Assembly: GCA_934561175.1 (NCBI GenBank)
Contig: CAKTFW010000034.1
Coordinates: 1-15,632, forward strand
DNA length: 15,632 nt
Origin: an uncultured Oscillospiraceae bacterium
GTDB taxonomy: Bacteria > Bacillota > Clostridia > Oscillospirales > Oscillospiraceae
Direction: 5' to 3'
Shown here one piece after another: positions 5,771 to 14,605 of the stretch; position 1 is the first letter of the stretch; the number at the start of each line of letters is the position of its first letter. Position numbers and translations under genes: made by a program. The notes beneath the pieces were generated by a model. The model had not been told where the DNA came from, made no database searches, and saw only the letters and a program-made list of their open reading frames with translations.

Positions 5771-6481
5771 ATGGAAAAGAAAGAGCAAGTCTACGAAGGC
5801 AAAGCAAAAAAGGTCTATGCAACTGACGACGCCAATCTCTTTATCGTCTCCTATAAGGATGACGCCACTGCATTTAACGGTCTGAAGAAAGGCACCATTC
5901 TCGGCAAGGGCGCCATCAACAACCGTATGACCAATCACTTGATGAAAATGCTGGAGCGCGAAGGTGTCCCCACACATTTCGTTGAAGAACTATCCGACCG
6001 TGATACCGTGGTCAAAAAGGTCTCGATCGTTCCGCTTGAGGTCATTATCCGTAATATCTCCGCCGGCTCCTTCGCCAAGCGCTATGGCGTAGAGGAAGGC
6101 ATTGTTTTTGATGCTCCCACGATCGAATTTTCCTACAAGAATGATGATCTCGGCGATCCGCTCATCAACTCCTATCATGCACTGGCACTGAAGCTTGCCA
6201 CCAAGGAAGAAATCGAAACCATTAAAAAGCTGGCGTTCAAGGTCAACGAAATTCTGGTTCCCTTTATGCTGAATCTCGGCATTCGCCTGGTTGACTTCAA
6301 ACTGGAATTTGGCCGTCTTGCCGATGGCACCATTGTTCTTGCTGATGAAATCTCTCCGGACACCTGCCGTCTGTGGGATGTTAACACGAACGAAAAGCTC
6401 GATAAGGATCGCTTCCGCCGCGACATGGGCGGTGTAGAAGACGCCTACAATGAAGTAATGCGTCGGCTGATGGGAGAATAA
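5771..6481 (+). CDS. purC: PurC, SAICAR synthetase
   Basis: 236 residues, the standard length. Joins aspartate to CAIR with ATP to give SAICAR (step 7). The N-terminal YEGKAKKVY is the ATP phosphate-binding segment; DDATAFNGLKKG, PLEVIIRNISAGSFAKRYG, LVDFKLEFG and LADEISPDTCRLWD are the conserved SAICAR synthetase blocks in the usual order. The ATG at 5771 follows GGGAGGT (5757-5763) by 7 nt and lies 19 nt after the purE stop. An earlier in-frame start at 5690 would overlap purE by about 60 nt and is not supported. Confidence 0.97.
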   Translation: MEKKEQVYEGKAKKVYATDDANLFIVSYKDDATAFNGLKKGTILGKGAINNRMTNHLMKMLEREGVPTHFVEELSDRDTVVKKVSIVPLEVIIRNISAGSFAKRYGVEEGIVFDAPTIEFSYKNDDLGDPLINSYHALALKLATKEEIETIKKLAFKVNEILVPFMLNLGIRLVDFKLEFGRLADGTIVLADEISPDTCRLWDVNTNEKLDKDRFRRDMGGVEDAYNEVMRRLMGE

Positions 6482-6485
6482 ACGA

Positions 6486-7925
6486 ATGATTGAAAACAAG
6501 CCCAGAGAAGAATGTGGCGTCTTCGGTATTTTTTCGCAGAAAACCGAGGATCTGGCATCGCTTGTCTACTATGGTCTGTACGCACTGCAGCATCGGGGAC
6601 AGGAAAGCGCCGGTATCGTTGTAAATGATGACGGTCTGTTTCACAGCTATAAGGAAGTCGGTTTGGTCAACGAAGTGTTTGATGCACGCCGCCTTGCGGA
6701 GCTTGGACTTGGCAACATCGCGATTGGTCATGTTCGCTATGGCACAACCGGTAACGACAAACGGCTCAATGCACAGCCGATCGTCGTCAATCATATCAAG
6801 GGCCGTATTGCTTTGGCACACAACGGCAACCTCACCAATTCCTATGAACTGCGTACAGAACTGGAAATGGCCGGTTCCATTTTCCACACCACTTCTGATA
6901 CAGAGGTCATTTCTTATCTGATTACCAAAGAGCGGTTGACCGCCCCTTCCACAGAAGAAGCAATTAACCGCGCCATGAACCGGATTAAAGGCGCTTATTC
7001 TCTGTGCGTGATGTCCCCTTCCAAAATGATCGCCGTACGCGATGAAAATGGTTTCCGACCGCTCTGCTATGGCGTGACAGCCGATGGCAGCTATGTTGTG
7101 GCATCGGAGAGCTGCGCGTTAGATGCGGTCGGCGCCGAATTCATCCGAGATCTTGATCCTGGTGAAATCGTCGTGTTCGATAAGGATGGCATTCGCACCA
7201 TCCGCGACCACTGCAATAAAGTCGATCCCACTTTCTGCGTTTTTGAGTATATCTACTTCTCGCGTCCGGATTCTATTATCGATGGTTGCAGTGTGCATGA
7301 AGCACGGCTCCGTGCCGGTGCATTTCTTGCAAAGGAGCATCCGGTTGATGCGGACATCGTAATCGGCGTTCCCGACTCCGGCCTGGACGCCGCAGTCGGC
7401 TATTCCCGTGAATCCGGAATTCCCTATGGAATTGGTTTCATTAAGAATAAATACATTGGCCGTACCTTTATTTCGCCGGGGCAGAAATCCCGTGAAGACC
7501 TGGTCAAAATCAAACTGAACCCAATTGCAGAAACTGTTCGCGGGAAGCGTGTTGTGCTGATCGACGACTCGATCGTCCGCGGAACCACTTCCGCACGAAT
7601 TGTCAAATTGATTCGCGACGCCGGCGCAACTGAAGTGCATTTCCGCGTGTCAGCGCCTCCGTTTATCAATCCCTGCTTCTATGGTACAGATATTGACTCC
7701 CGTGAAAATCTGATTGCTGTCAACCACTCTATTGATGAAATCGCAGACATCATCGGTGCGGACAGTCTGGGCTATCTCAGCCTGGAAAATGTTGTTAAGC
7801 TCGGAAGTCCCGGCAAGGGCTACTGTGTCGGCTGCTTCAGTGGCAGCTATCCGACAAAAGTTCCCTCCAAGATTCAAAAAAGCCGGTTTGAGCAGAAGAT
7901 CTCCGAAAGCGAGGGTAAAAAATGA
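6486..7925 (+). CDS. purF: PurF, amidophosphoribosyltransferase ([4Fe-4S] type)
   Basis: 479 residues. Commits PRPP to purine synthesis by transferring glutamine nitrogen to it (step 1). Cys10 in REECGVFGIF is the glutaminase nucleophile, so residues 1-9 are a propeptide that is presumably removed. The glutaminase half includes ALQHRGQESAGI, HVRYGTTG, AHNGNLTN and DENGFRPLC. The phosphoribosyltransferase half carries the PRPP loop VLIDDSIVRGTTS (357-369). Cys251, 397, 447 and 450 (FCVFEYIYF, NPCFYG, YCVGC) match the four iron-sulfur ligands of the B. subtilis-type enzyme, which loses activity when exposed to oxygen; this fits an anaerobe. GGGAGA precedes the ATG by 8 nt; the gene starts 4 nt after purC. 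Confidence 0.97.
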   Translation: MIENKPREECGVFGIFSQKTEDLASLVYYGLYALQHRGQESAGIVVNDDGLFHSYKEVGLVNEVFDARRLAELGLGNIAIGHVRYGTTGNDKRLNAQPIVVNHIKGRIALAHNGNLTNSYELRTELEMAGSIFHTTSDTEVISYLITKERLTAPSTEEAINRAMNRIKGAYSLCVMSPSKMIAVRDENGFRPLCYGVTADGSYVVASESCALDAVGAEFIRDLDPGEIVVFDKDGIRTIRDHCNKVDPTFCVFEYIYFSRPDSIIDGCSVHEARLRAGAFLAKEHPVDADIVIGVPDSGLDAAVGYSRESGIPYGIGFIKNKYIGRTFISPGQKSREDLVKIKLNPIAETVRGKRVVLIDDSIVRGTTSARIVKLIRDAGATEVHFRVSAPPFINPCFYGTDIDSRENLIAVNHSIDEIADIIGADSLGYLSLENVVKLGSPGKGYCVGCFSGSYPTKVPSKIQKSRFEQKISESEGKK

Positions 7926-8959
7926 AGAGTTTCTCTGAAAGCTACCGGGATGCCGGTGTGGATATTACCGCTGGTTATACCGCGGTAGAATTGATGAAAA
8001 AGCACATTGCCCGCACAATGACCAGCGGTGTTGTCTCTGATATTGGCGGCTTTGGCGGCCTGTTTGCGCTGGATATCTCCACTGTGAAAAAGCCGGTTCT
8101 GGTCTCTGGCACTGACGGTGTCGGTACCAAGCTGAAGCTTGCGTTTCTGATGGACAAGCATGATACAGTTGGTATTGACTGTGTCGCCATGTGTGTGAAC
8201 GATGTCATCTGCTGCGGTGCAAAACCACTGTTCTTCCTGGATTATATTGCCTGCGGCAAAAATGTTCCGGAGAAAATTGCGTCTATCGTCTCCGGTGTTG
8301 CAGAAGGCTGTGTGCAGTCTGACTCTGCACTGGTCGGCGGTGAGACCGCTGAAATGCCGGGCTTCTATCCGGTTGACGAATATGATCTGGCAGGTTTTTC
8401 CGTTGGCGTCGTTGACAAGGATCATATTCTCAACAAAAATACTATCGTTCCTGGCGATGTGGTAATTGCACTTCGCTCCTCCGGCGTGCACTCCAACGGT
8501 TTTTCACTGGTGCGTAAAGTTTTTGATATTGAGCATGCTGATATTAAGACTCCGGTTGCAGAATTGGGTGGAAAATCGCTTGGCGAAACGCTGCTGACAC
8601 CGACAAAAATCTATGTCAAGCCCATGCTGGCGCTCTTTGACGCCGTGACTGTCAAGTCGGTCTCTCACATCACTGGCGGCGGTTTTTACGAAAATATTCC
8701 GCGCTCTCTTCCAGCCGGTATTGGCGTAAAAATTGAAAAGTCCAATGTGCAGACACCCCCTATCTTCCAGCTGATTGCCAAAGCGGGCAATATCCCGGAG
8801 CGGGATATGTTCAACACTTTTAATATGGGTGTCGGTATGACGGTCATCGTCGCAAAAGAAGATGCAGAGCGCGCGTTGGAAGTACTCCATGTCAATGGCG
8901 AGGATGCTTATATTCTCGGCGAAACCATCGCCTCGGAAGAGAGCGTTGTTCTATGCTGA
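7922..8959 (+). CDS. purM: PurM, phosphoribosylformylglycinamidine cyclo-ligase (AIR synthetase)
   Basis: 345 residues, typical length. Closes FGAM to AIR with ATP (step 5). Visible family blocks are SGTDGVGTKLKLA (62-74), DCVAMCVNDVICCGAKPLFF, GGETAEMPGFY (139-149), SSGVHSNGFSLVRK, SHITGGGFYENIPR and FNTFNMGVGMTVIV, in normal order and without gaps. It overlaps purF by 4 nt (ATGA) with GAGGG upstream inside purF, so the two are translationally coupled. Confidence 0.97.
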   Translation: MKSFSESYRDAGVDITAGYTAVELMKKHIARTMTSGVVSDIGGFGGLFALDISTVKKPVLVSGTDGVGTKLKLAFLMDKHDTVGIDCVAMCVNDVICCGAKPLFFLDYIACGKNVPEKIASIVSGVAEGCVQSDSALVGGETAEMPGFYPVDEYDLAGFSVGVVDKDHILNKNTIVPGDVVIALRSSGVHSNGFSLVRKVFDIEHADIKTPVAELGGKSLGETLLTPTKIYVKPMLALFDAVTVKSVSHITGGGFYENIPRSLPAGIGVKIEKSNVQTPPIFQLIAKAGNIPERDMFNTFNMGVGMTVIVAKEDAERALEVLHVNGEDAYILGETIASEESVVLC

Positions 8960-9570
8960 GTACCGCCAAGATTGCCGTACTGGTTTCCGGTGGCGGAACA
9001 AATCTCCAGGCATTGCTGGACGCACAGTCATCCGGCATTCTGCAACATGGAAAAATTGAACTGGTTGTCTCCAACAATCCAAAGGCATATGCGTTGACGC
9101 GGGCGAAAAACGCCGGCGTCAACGCTGTTGTTCTCTCCCGTGCCGATTACCCGGAGCAGGCACAATTTGAAACGCAGTTGCAGCATGAATTGCAGCAGTC
9201 CGGAATCGAATTGATTATACTGGCTGGATTTATGCGGATTTTAAGTGCCGATTTCACTACAAAATGGCCCCGGCGAATCATCAATGTGCACCCCGCCTTG
9301 ATTCCCGCATTCTGCGGCCAGGGATTTTATGGTCTCAAGGTACATGAGGCCGCCTTGGCAAAGGGTGTCAAGGTTACCGGTGCAACCGTTCACTTTGTCA
9401 ATGAAATTCCGGACGGCGGCGAAATTATCTCGCAGAAGGCTGTCCGTGTATTAAAGCACGACACTCCCGAAACCCTGCAGCGCCGCGTCATGGAGCAAGC
9501 CGAATGGAAACTGCTCCCCCACGCAGCGGAGATGGTCAGCCGGGAAATTCTGAAATCCAGGAAGGACTAA
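8953..9570 (+). CDS. purN: PurN, glycinamide ribonucleotide formyltransferase
   Basis: 205 residues. Formylates GAR using 10-formyl-tetrahydrofolate (step 3). The start has the substrate-phosphate loop VSGGGTNLQALL (11-22). Catalytic residues are present as Asn111, His113 (INVHPALIPAF) and Asp154 (IPDGGEI). After the histidine, CGQGFYG replaces the PGxH-type sequence of the E. coli enzyme, a form I recall from clostridial PurN proteins. The start codon overlaps the purM stop by 7 nt (ATGCTGA). The gene ends 4 nt before purD; many clostridial clusters have purH at this point, and here it is absent. Confidence 0.96.
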   Translation: MLSTAKIAVLVSGGGTNLQALLDAQSSGILQHGKIELVVSNNPKAYALTRAKNAGVNAVVLSRADYPEQAQFETQLQHELQQSGIELIILAGFMRILSADFTTKWPRRIINVHPALIPAFCGQGFYGLKVHEAALAKGVKVTGATVHFVNEIPDGGEIISQKAVRVLKHDTPETLQRRVMEQAEWKLLPHAAEMVSREILKSRKD

Positions 9571-9574
9571 CACT

Positions 9575-10837
9575 ATGAATGTGATGGTAGTTGGCGGCGG
9601 TGGCCGCGAGCATGCAATTATCAAATCGCTGAAGAAAAACCCCACCATTCAGCAGCTTTATGCGCTGCCGGGCAACGGCGGCATCGCAGCGGATGCGACC
9701 TGTGTCGCTATTGGCGCCAAAGAGATCGACCAAATCGTCGCCTTTGCTACAACGCATGCTGTTGATTTTGCCGTCGTCGCACCGGACGATCCGCTGGTGC
9801 TCGGCGCAGTCGATGCGCTGGAAGCTGCCGGTATTCCCTGCTTTGGTCCGCGGAAGAACGCTGCAATCATTGAAGGCAGCAAGGTTTTTTCCAAAAATCT
9901 GATGAAAAAGTATGGTATTCCTACAGCCGCCTATGAAGTGTTTTCCGATTTGGACGCCGCAGTCGCCTACCTGCAGACTGCACCAATTCCCACCGTCATC
10001 AAAGCCGATGGCCTGGCGCTCGGAAAAGGCGTCATTATTGCCCAGACCCGGCAGGAGGCAATCGACGCTGTTCACTCCATGATGGAAGATAAAATTTTCG
10101 GTGAAAGCGGCAGCCATGTCGTCATTGAGGAATTCCTGGAAGGTCCAGAGGTCTCTGTACTCTCTTTTACTGATGGCAATGTTGTTGTGCCCATGGTCTC
10201 ATCCATGGATCATAAGCGTGCCCATGATAACGACACCGGCCTGAACACTGGCGGCATGGGTACCATCGCACCCAATCCCTACTACACACCGGAAATCGCT
10301 GCGCGCTGTATGCAGGAAATCTTCTTACCAACCATCCAAGCGATGAATCAGGAGGGTCGTACTTTCCGCGGATGCCTTTACTTCGGCTTGATGCTGACAA
10401 AAGATGGTCCAAAGGTCATTGAGTACAACTGTCGTTTTGGTGATCCGGAAACACAGGTTGTGCTTCCGCTTCTGGAAAGCGACCTTCTCACCATTATGCA
10501 GGCAGTTTCTGCTGGAAAGCTCTCTGAGACCGAAGTGCACTTCTCTGCAGGCAGCGCCTGCTGTGTTGTTATGGCCTCCAACGGTTATCCGCAGAAGTAC
10601 GAAACCGGTTTTGAAATTACCATTCCGGGCGATTTGGACGCAGAAGTTTATGTTGCAGGTGCAAAGCTATGTGACGGCAAGCTTCTAACCTCCGGCGGTC
10701 GCGTCCTCGGCGTCACCGCAACAGCGCAGACACTGCAGGAAGCCATCACAAAGGCTTATGCAGCTGTCAAGCGTGTCCATTTTGAAAATGCCTATTGCCG
10801 GTCGGATATCGGCCGCCGGGCGCTTCAGAAAAACTGA
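9575..10837 (+). CDS. purD: PurD, phosphoribosylamine-glycine ligase
   Basis: 420 residues, full length. ATP-grasp enzyme joining glycine to phosphoribosylamine (step 2). The N-terminal domain begins MNVMVVGGGGREHAI. ATP-grasp elements are VIKADGLALGKGV, EEFLEGPEVSVLSF, the segment DHKRAHDNDTGLNTGGMG and the metal-binding YNCRFGDPETQ. The C-terminus ends with the conserved YCRSDIGRRAL. AGGAAGGA (9559-9566) lies 8 nt before the ATG and inside the end of purN. Confidence 0.97.
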   Translation: MNVMVVGGGGREHAIIKSLKKNPTIQQLYALPGNGGIAADATCVAIGAKEIDQIVAFATTHAVDFAVVAPDDPLVLGAVDALEAAGIPCFGPRKNAAIIEGSKVFSKNLMKKYGIPTAAYEVFSDLDAAVAYLQTAPIPTVIKADGLALGKGVIIAQTRQEAIDAVHSMMEDKIFGESGSHVVIEEFLEGPEVSVLSFTDGNVVVPMVSSMDHKRAHDNDTGLNTGGMGTIAPNPYYTPEIAARCMQEIFLPTIQAMNQEGRTFRGCLYFGLMLTKDGPKVIEYNCRFGDPETQVVLPLLESDLLTIMQAVSAGKLSETEVHFSAGSACCVVMASNGYPQKYETGFEITIPGDLDAEVYVAGAKLCDGKLLTSGGRVLGVTATAQTLQEAITKAYAAVKRVHFENAYCRSDIGRRALQKN

Positions 10838-10853
10838 GAAAGGCGGGATTTTC

Positions 10854-13800
10854 GTGGTCTATCGCGTCTATGTAGAAAAGCGTCCAGAACTGGCAAACGA
10901 AGCCGCGGCGCTGAAAAACGAAATCACTTCCCTGCTGCAAATCTCCCATTTGGAGAATTTGCGGCTGCTGAACCGTTATGATGTGGAAAATATCGTCAAG
11001 GATATGTTTGACTCCTGCGTCAGAACTGTATTTTCCGAACCGCAGCTTGATCTGGTCAGCGAGATACTGCCGGACGATGGTGCGACCGTCTTTGCTGTGG
11101 AATATCTGCCCGGTCAGTATGATCAGCGTGCGGATTCCGCCGCACAGTGTATTCAGATTATTTCACAGGGAGACCGCCCACTGGTGCGGACTGCTACCGT
11201 TTATCTGCTTTATGGCAACCTGACCGAAACAGAGATTGCAGCAATTAAGCATCATGTCATCAATCCAGTGGAAAGCCGAGAAGCTTCTCTGGACCCATGT
11301 CAGACATTGAAAACCGACTATGCTATCCCCACCACGGTAGAAACACTGGAGGGATTTCGGGATCTGGATGTCACCGCACTTAACGACTTCATCACAGAAT
11401 ATGGTCTTGCCATGGATCTGGACGACATCCGCTGCTGCCAGCAGTATTTTCGTTCAGAGGATCGGGATCCAACAATCACGGAAATCCGTATGATCGACAC
11501 CTACTGGTCGGATCATTGCCGCCACACGACCTTTAACACGACGATTGACAGTGCAACTTTTGAGGATGCACTGCTGCAGAAAACCTACGACGATTATCTC
11601 GCGGCCCGGCAGGCTATTGGTCGCACAAAGCCGATCAATCTGATGGACATTGGTACCATTGCCGCAAAATATCTCCGAAAAAACAGAAAACTGGACAAGC
11701 TGGACGAATCCGAAGAAATCAATGCCTGTACAGTCAAGGTCACTGTACAGGTAGACGGAAAGGATGAAGACTGGCTGTTGCTGTTTAAGAACGAGACACA
11801 CAACCACCCAACCGAAATTGAGCCTTTCGGCGGTGCCGCTACCTGTATCGGCGGTGCGATCCGCGATCCGCTTTCCGGCCGCAGTTATGTCTATGCCGCA
11901 ATGCGTCTGACTGGTGCTGCAAATCCGCTGACGCCGGTCTCTGAGACTATGCCGGGTAAACTTCCGCAGCGTACCATTGTTACAAAATCCGCGGCAGGTT
12001 ACAGTTCCTATGGCAACCAGATCGGTCTGGCTACCGGTCAGGTAGATGAGCTGTATCACCCCGGCTATGCTGCCAAACGAATGGAAGTTGGCGCTGTGAT
12101 TGCCGCTGCACCGGCGAAAAATGTCCGCCGGGAGCGTCCGATTCCCGGCGATGTCGTGATCCTGCTGGGCGGCCGTACCGGTCGGGACGGCTGCGGCGGC
12201 GCTACCGGTTCTTCCAAGTCCCATACCGTCGCGTCTCTCTCCACCTGTGGTGCAGAAGTACAGAAGGGTAATGCGCCGGAAGAACGCAAGCTGCAGCGGT
12301 TGTTCCGCAATCCGGAAGCTTCCCTTCTGATTAAGCGCTGCAATGACTTCGGCGCAGGTGGTGTCTCCGTCGCCATCGGTGAGCTGGCAGACGGTCTTCT
12401 GATTGACCTCAATATGGTTCCTAAAAAATATGATGGTCTGGATGGTACTGAACTCGCTATTTCGGAATCGCAAGAGCGTATGGCTGTCGTAGTTGCAGCA
12501 GAGGACGAAGCCCACTTTATGGAACTAGCCGATGCCGAAAATCTGGAAGCAACAAAAGTGGCTGTTGTAACTGAAAATCCGCGTCTGACAATGACCTGGA
12601 ACGGTCGCACTATTGTAGATGTCTCCCGCGCGTTTCTGGATACCAACGGCGCAGAAAAGCATATCAATGTCCATGCTGTTGCCGCAGAACCCTACGCCAA
12701 AGAATATGACGCAGACTTTGTTACAGCCTATACCAAACTGGCAGGTGATCTCAATGTCTGCTCCAAGCGCGGCCTGTCGGAGCGTTTTGACGCAACAATC
12801 GGCGCCGGCACAGTTTTGATGCCTTTTGGCGGCAAATACCAACGCACGCCGATTCAGACGATGGTCAATCAGATTTCTGTTGAAAAGGGTCATACCAATA
12901 CCTGTTCTCTGATGGCCTGGGGCTGTAACCCACAAATTCTGGAACGCAGTCCTTATCATGGTGCATATCTCGCTGTTGTTGAATCCTGTACCAAACTGGT
13001 CGCCGCAGGCGCAAAATTTGAGGAAGTCTATCTTTCCTTCCAGGAATACTTTGAAAAACTCGGTCACGACACAAAACGCTGGGGAAAACCAACCGCCGCA
13101 TTGCTGGGTGCGTTCCGTGCACAGATGGAGCTTGGCGTCGCCGCAATTGGCGGCAAGGATTCCATGAGCGGCTCCTTTGAAAATCTTCATGTGCCACCCA
13201 CACTGATTTCTTTCGCTGTAACAACCGCTAAAAATTGCGAGATCGTATCTCCGGAATTTAAGCAGGCCGGTCATAAGGTTGTACTGCTCAGCCCGGAATA
13301 CGGCGCTGACACACTGCCGACGGCAGAATCTTTGAAAGCGCTTTATGAAACAGCTCACAACCTGATGGCTGAAGGAAAAGTCTATGCAGCCTACACGCCC
13401 ACCTATGGCGGTGTTGCAGAAGCCGTTTTGAAGATGGCAATGGGCAACGGAATCGGCTTTACCTTTGATGCAGCAGTCTCCATGGAAGATCTCTTCGCTT
13501 ACCGTTATGGCTCTATTTTGCTGGAAGTCGCAGAAGAGGTCACGGAAGGACAGCTGGTTGGTTATACCGGCGGCGATGCATTAAGTTATTGCGGCGCTGC
13601 CGTCACACTCGATGCGCTCTGTGCCATTTATGAAGAAAAGCTGGAATCGGTCTTCCCCTGCAACATCAACCAGGGCGAAAAGACAATTCCGACCTTCACC
13701 TACACCGCTACCAGCTATCCGCGCCCCGCAACCAAGCACGCCAGACCGCGGGCATTGATTCCGGTTTTTCCCGGCACCAATTGTGAGTATGATACTGCAA

Positions 13801-14540
13801 AGGCCCTGCGGGATGCGGGCGCCGAACCGGAGATCATCGTAATTCGCAATCTGACACCGGCCGCAATTACAGAATCCATTGATCACTTTGCAAAGCGGCT
13901 GCGGGAATCGCAAATCGTTTTCATTCCTGGTGGTTTCTCTGGCGGCGATGAACCGGATGGTTCCGGCAAGTTTATCACCGCATTTTTCCGCAATGCTGCA
14001 ATCAAAGACGCTGTCCACGATCTGCTGAAACAGCGTGACGGCCTGATGGGCGGTATCTGCAATGGCTTCCAGGCGCTAATCAAGCTTGGTCTCGTCCCCT
14101 ATGGCGAAATTATGGATACACATGAGTACTGTCCCACACTGACCTTTAACCAGATTGGCCGCCATCAGTCCAAATTGGTGCAGGTGCGTGTTGCATCCAA
14201 TCTCTCCCCCTGGTTTGCTGCAACAAAGCCCGGTGAAATCTATACGGTACCGATTTCCCATGGAGAAGGGCGCTTCTTTGCTGACGAAGGCTTGATTGCC
14301 AATCTTGCTGAGCACGGCCAAATTGCCACACAGTATGTAGATTTGTCTGGTAAGCCAACCAGCGAGATTCAATTTAATCCGAACAATTCCGCCTGCGCTG
14401 TAGAAGGTATCACTTCGCCGGACGGCCGCATCTTTGGCAAAATGGGACACTCTGAGCGTATCGGCGCCGGTCTATACCGCAATGTCCCCGGTAATTTTGA
14501 TATGAAGCTCTTTGAATCTGCTGTAGAATATTACAAATAA
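10854..14540 (+). CDS. purL: PurL, single-chain FGAM synthase (PurS-PurL-PurQ fusion type)
   Basis: 1228 residues from a GTG start. Converts FGAR to FGAM with glutamine and ATP (step 4). The N-terminal 80 or so residues (VYRVYVEKRPELANEA) correspond to the PurS-like part. The synthetase core has WSDHCRHTTF (218-227), ETHNHPTEIEPFGGAATC (from 314) and GGKDSMSGSF near 766. From about 960 a class I glutaminase domain follows (RALIPVFPGTNCEYD, FIPGGFSGGDEP) with nucleophile Cys1069 in GGICNGFQAL and partners His1136 and Glu1138 in SHGEGRFF. This is the large clade found in clostridia, so separate purS and purQ are not needed. The GTG is chosen because AGGCGGG sits 6 nt before it and the family start follows; the frame is open 32 codons further back only by overlapping purD. 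It starts 16 nt after purD. Confidence 0.96.
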   Translation: MVYRVYVEKRPELANEAAALKNEITSLLQISHLENLRLLNRYDVENIVKDMFDSCVRTVFSEPQLDLVSEILPDDGATVFAVEYLPGQYDQRADSAAQCIQIISQGDRPLVRTATVYLLYGNLTETEIAAIKHHVINPVESREASLDPCQTLKTDYAIPTTVETLEGFRDLDVTALNDFITEYGLAMDLDDIRCCQQYFRSEDRDPTITEIRMIDTYWSDHCRHTTFNTTIDSATFEDALLQKTYDDYLAARQAIGRTKPINLMDIGTIAAKYLRKNRKLDKLDESEEINACTVKVTVQVDGKDEDWLLLFKNETHNHPTEIEPFGGAATCIGGAIRDPLSGRSYVYAAMRLTGAANPLTPVSETMPGKLPQRTIVTKSAAGYSSYGNQIGLATGQVDELYHPGYAAKRMEVGAVIAAAPAKNVRRERPIPGDVVILLGGRTGRDGCGGATGSSKSHTVASLSTCGAEVQKGNAPEERKLQRLFRNPEASLLIKRCNDFGAGGVSVAIGELADGLLIDLNMVPKKYDGLDGTELAISESQERMAVVVAAEDEAHFMELADAENLEATKVAVVTENPRLTMTWNGRTIVDVSRAFLDTNGAEKHINVHAVAAEPYAKEYDADFVTAYTKLAGDLNVCSKRGLSERFDATIGAGTVLMPFGGKYQRTPIQTMVNQISVEKGHTNTCSLMAWGCNPQILERSPYHGAYLAVVESCTKLVAAGAKFEEVYLSFQEYFEKLGHDTKRWGKPTAALLGAFRAQMELGVAAIGGKDSMSGSFENLHVPPTLISFAVTTAKNCEIVSPEFKQAGHKVVLLSPEYGADTLPTAESLKALYETAHNLMAEGKVYAAYTPTYGGVAEAVLKMAMGNGIGFTFDAAVSMEDLFAYRYGSILLEVAEEVTEGQLVGYTGGDALSYCGAAVTLDALCAIYEEKLESVFPCNINQGEKTIPTFTYTATSYPRPATKHARPRALIPVFPGTNCEYDTAKALRDAGAEPEIIVIRNLTPAAITESIDHFAKRLRESQIVFIPGGFSGGDEPDGSGKFITAFFRNAAIKDAVHDLLKQRDGLMGGICNGFQALIKLGLVPYGEIMDTHEYCPTLTFNQIGRHQSKLVQVRVASNLSPWFAATKPGEIYTVPISHGEGRFFADEGLIANLAEHGQIATQYVDLSGKPTSEIQFNPNNSACAVEGITSPDGRIFGKMGHSERIGAGLYRNVPGNFDMKLFESAVEYYK

Positions 14541-14550
14541 GCAGGAACAC

Positions 14551-14591
14551 AATCAGGCGGGCAGGCATAATGCCTGTCCGCCTGATTTTTT
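14551..14591 (+). terminator. Strong intrinsic terminator after purL
   Basis: AATCAGGCGG-G-CAGGCAT pairs with its complement (ATGCCTG-T-CCGCCTGATT) over about 16-18 base pairs with one G-U, around a very small loop, and runs into six T residues (14586-14591). It begins 10 nt after the purL stop and should end the purine operon. The next gene's ribosome binding site starts at the very next base. Confidence 0.9.
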
Positions 14592-14598
14592 AGGAGGG
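14592..14598 (+). promoter_or_regulatory. Ribosome binding site that fixes the TTG start of the PrsW-like gene
   Basis: AGGAGGG lies 7 nt before the TTG at 14606 and directly abuts the T-tract of the purL terminator. No ATG or GTG near the start has comparable support. Confidence 0.8.
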
Positions 14599-14605
14599 AA
14601 TCTTC

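Noticed and set aside
11454..12515. Minus-strand open frame of 353 codons inside purL
   Set aside because: Antisense to the conserved PurL core; its length is a by-product of purL codon usage, and no domain or ribosome site was seen.
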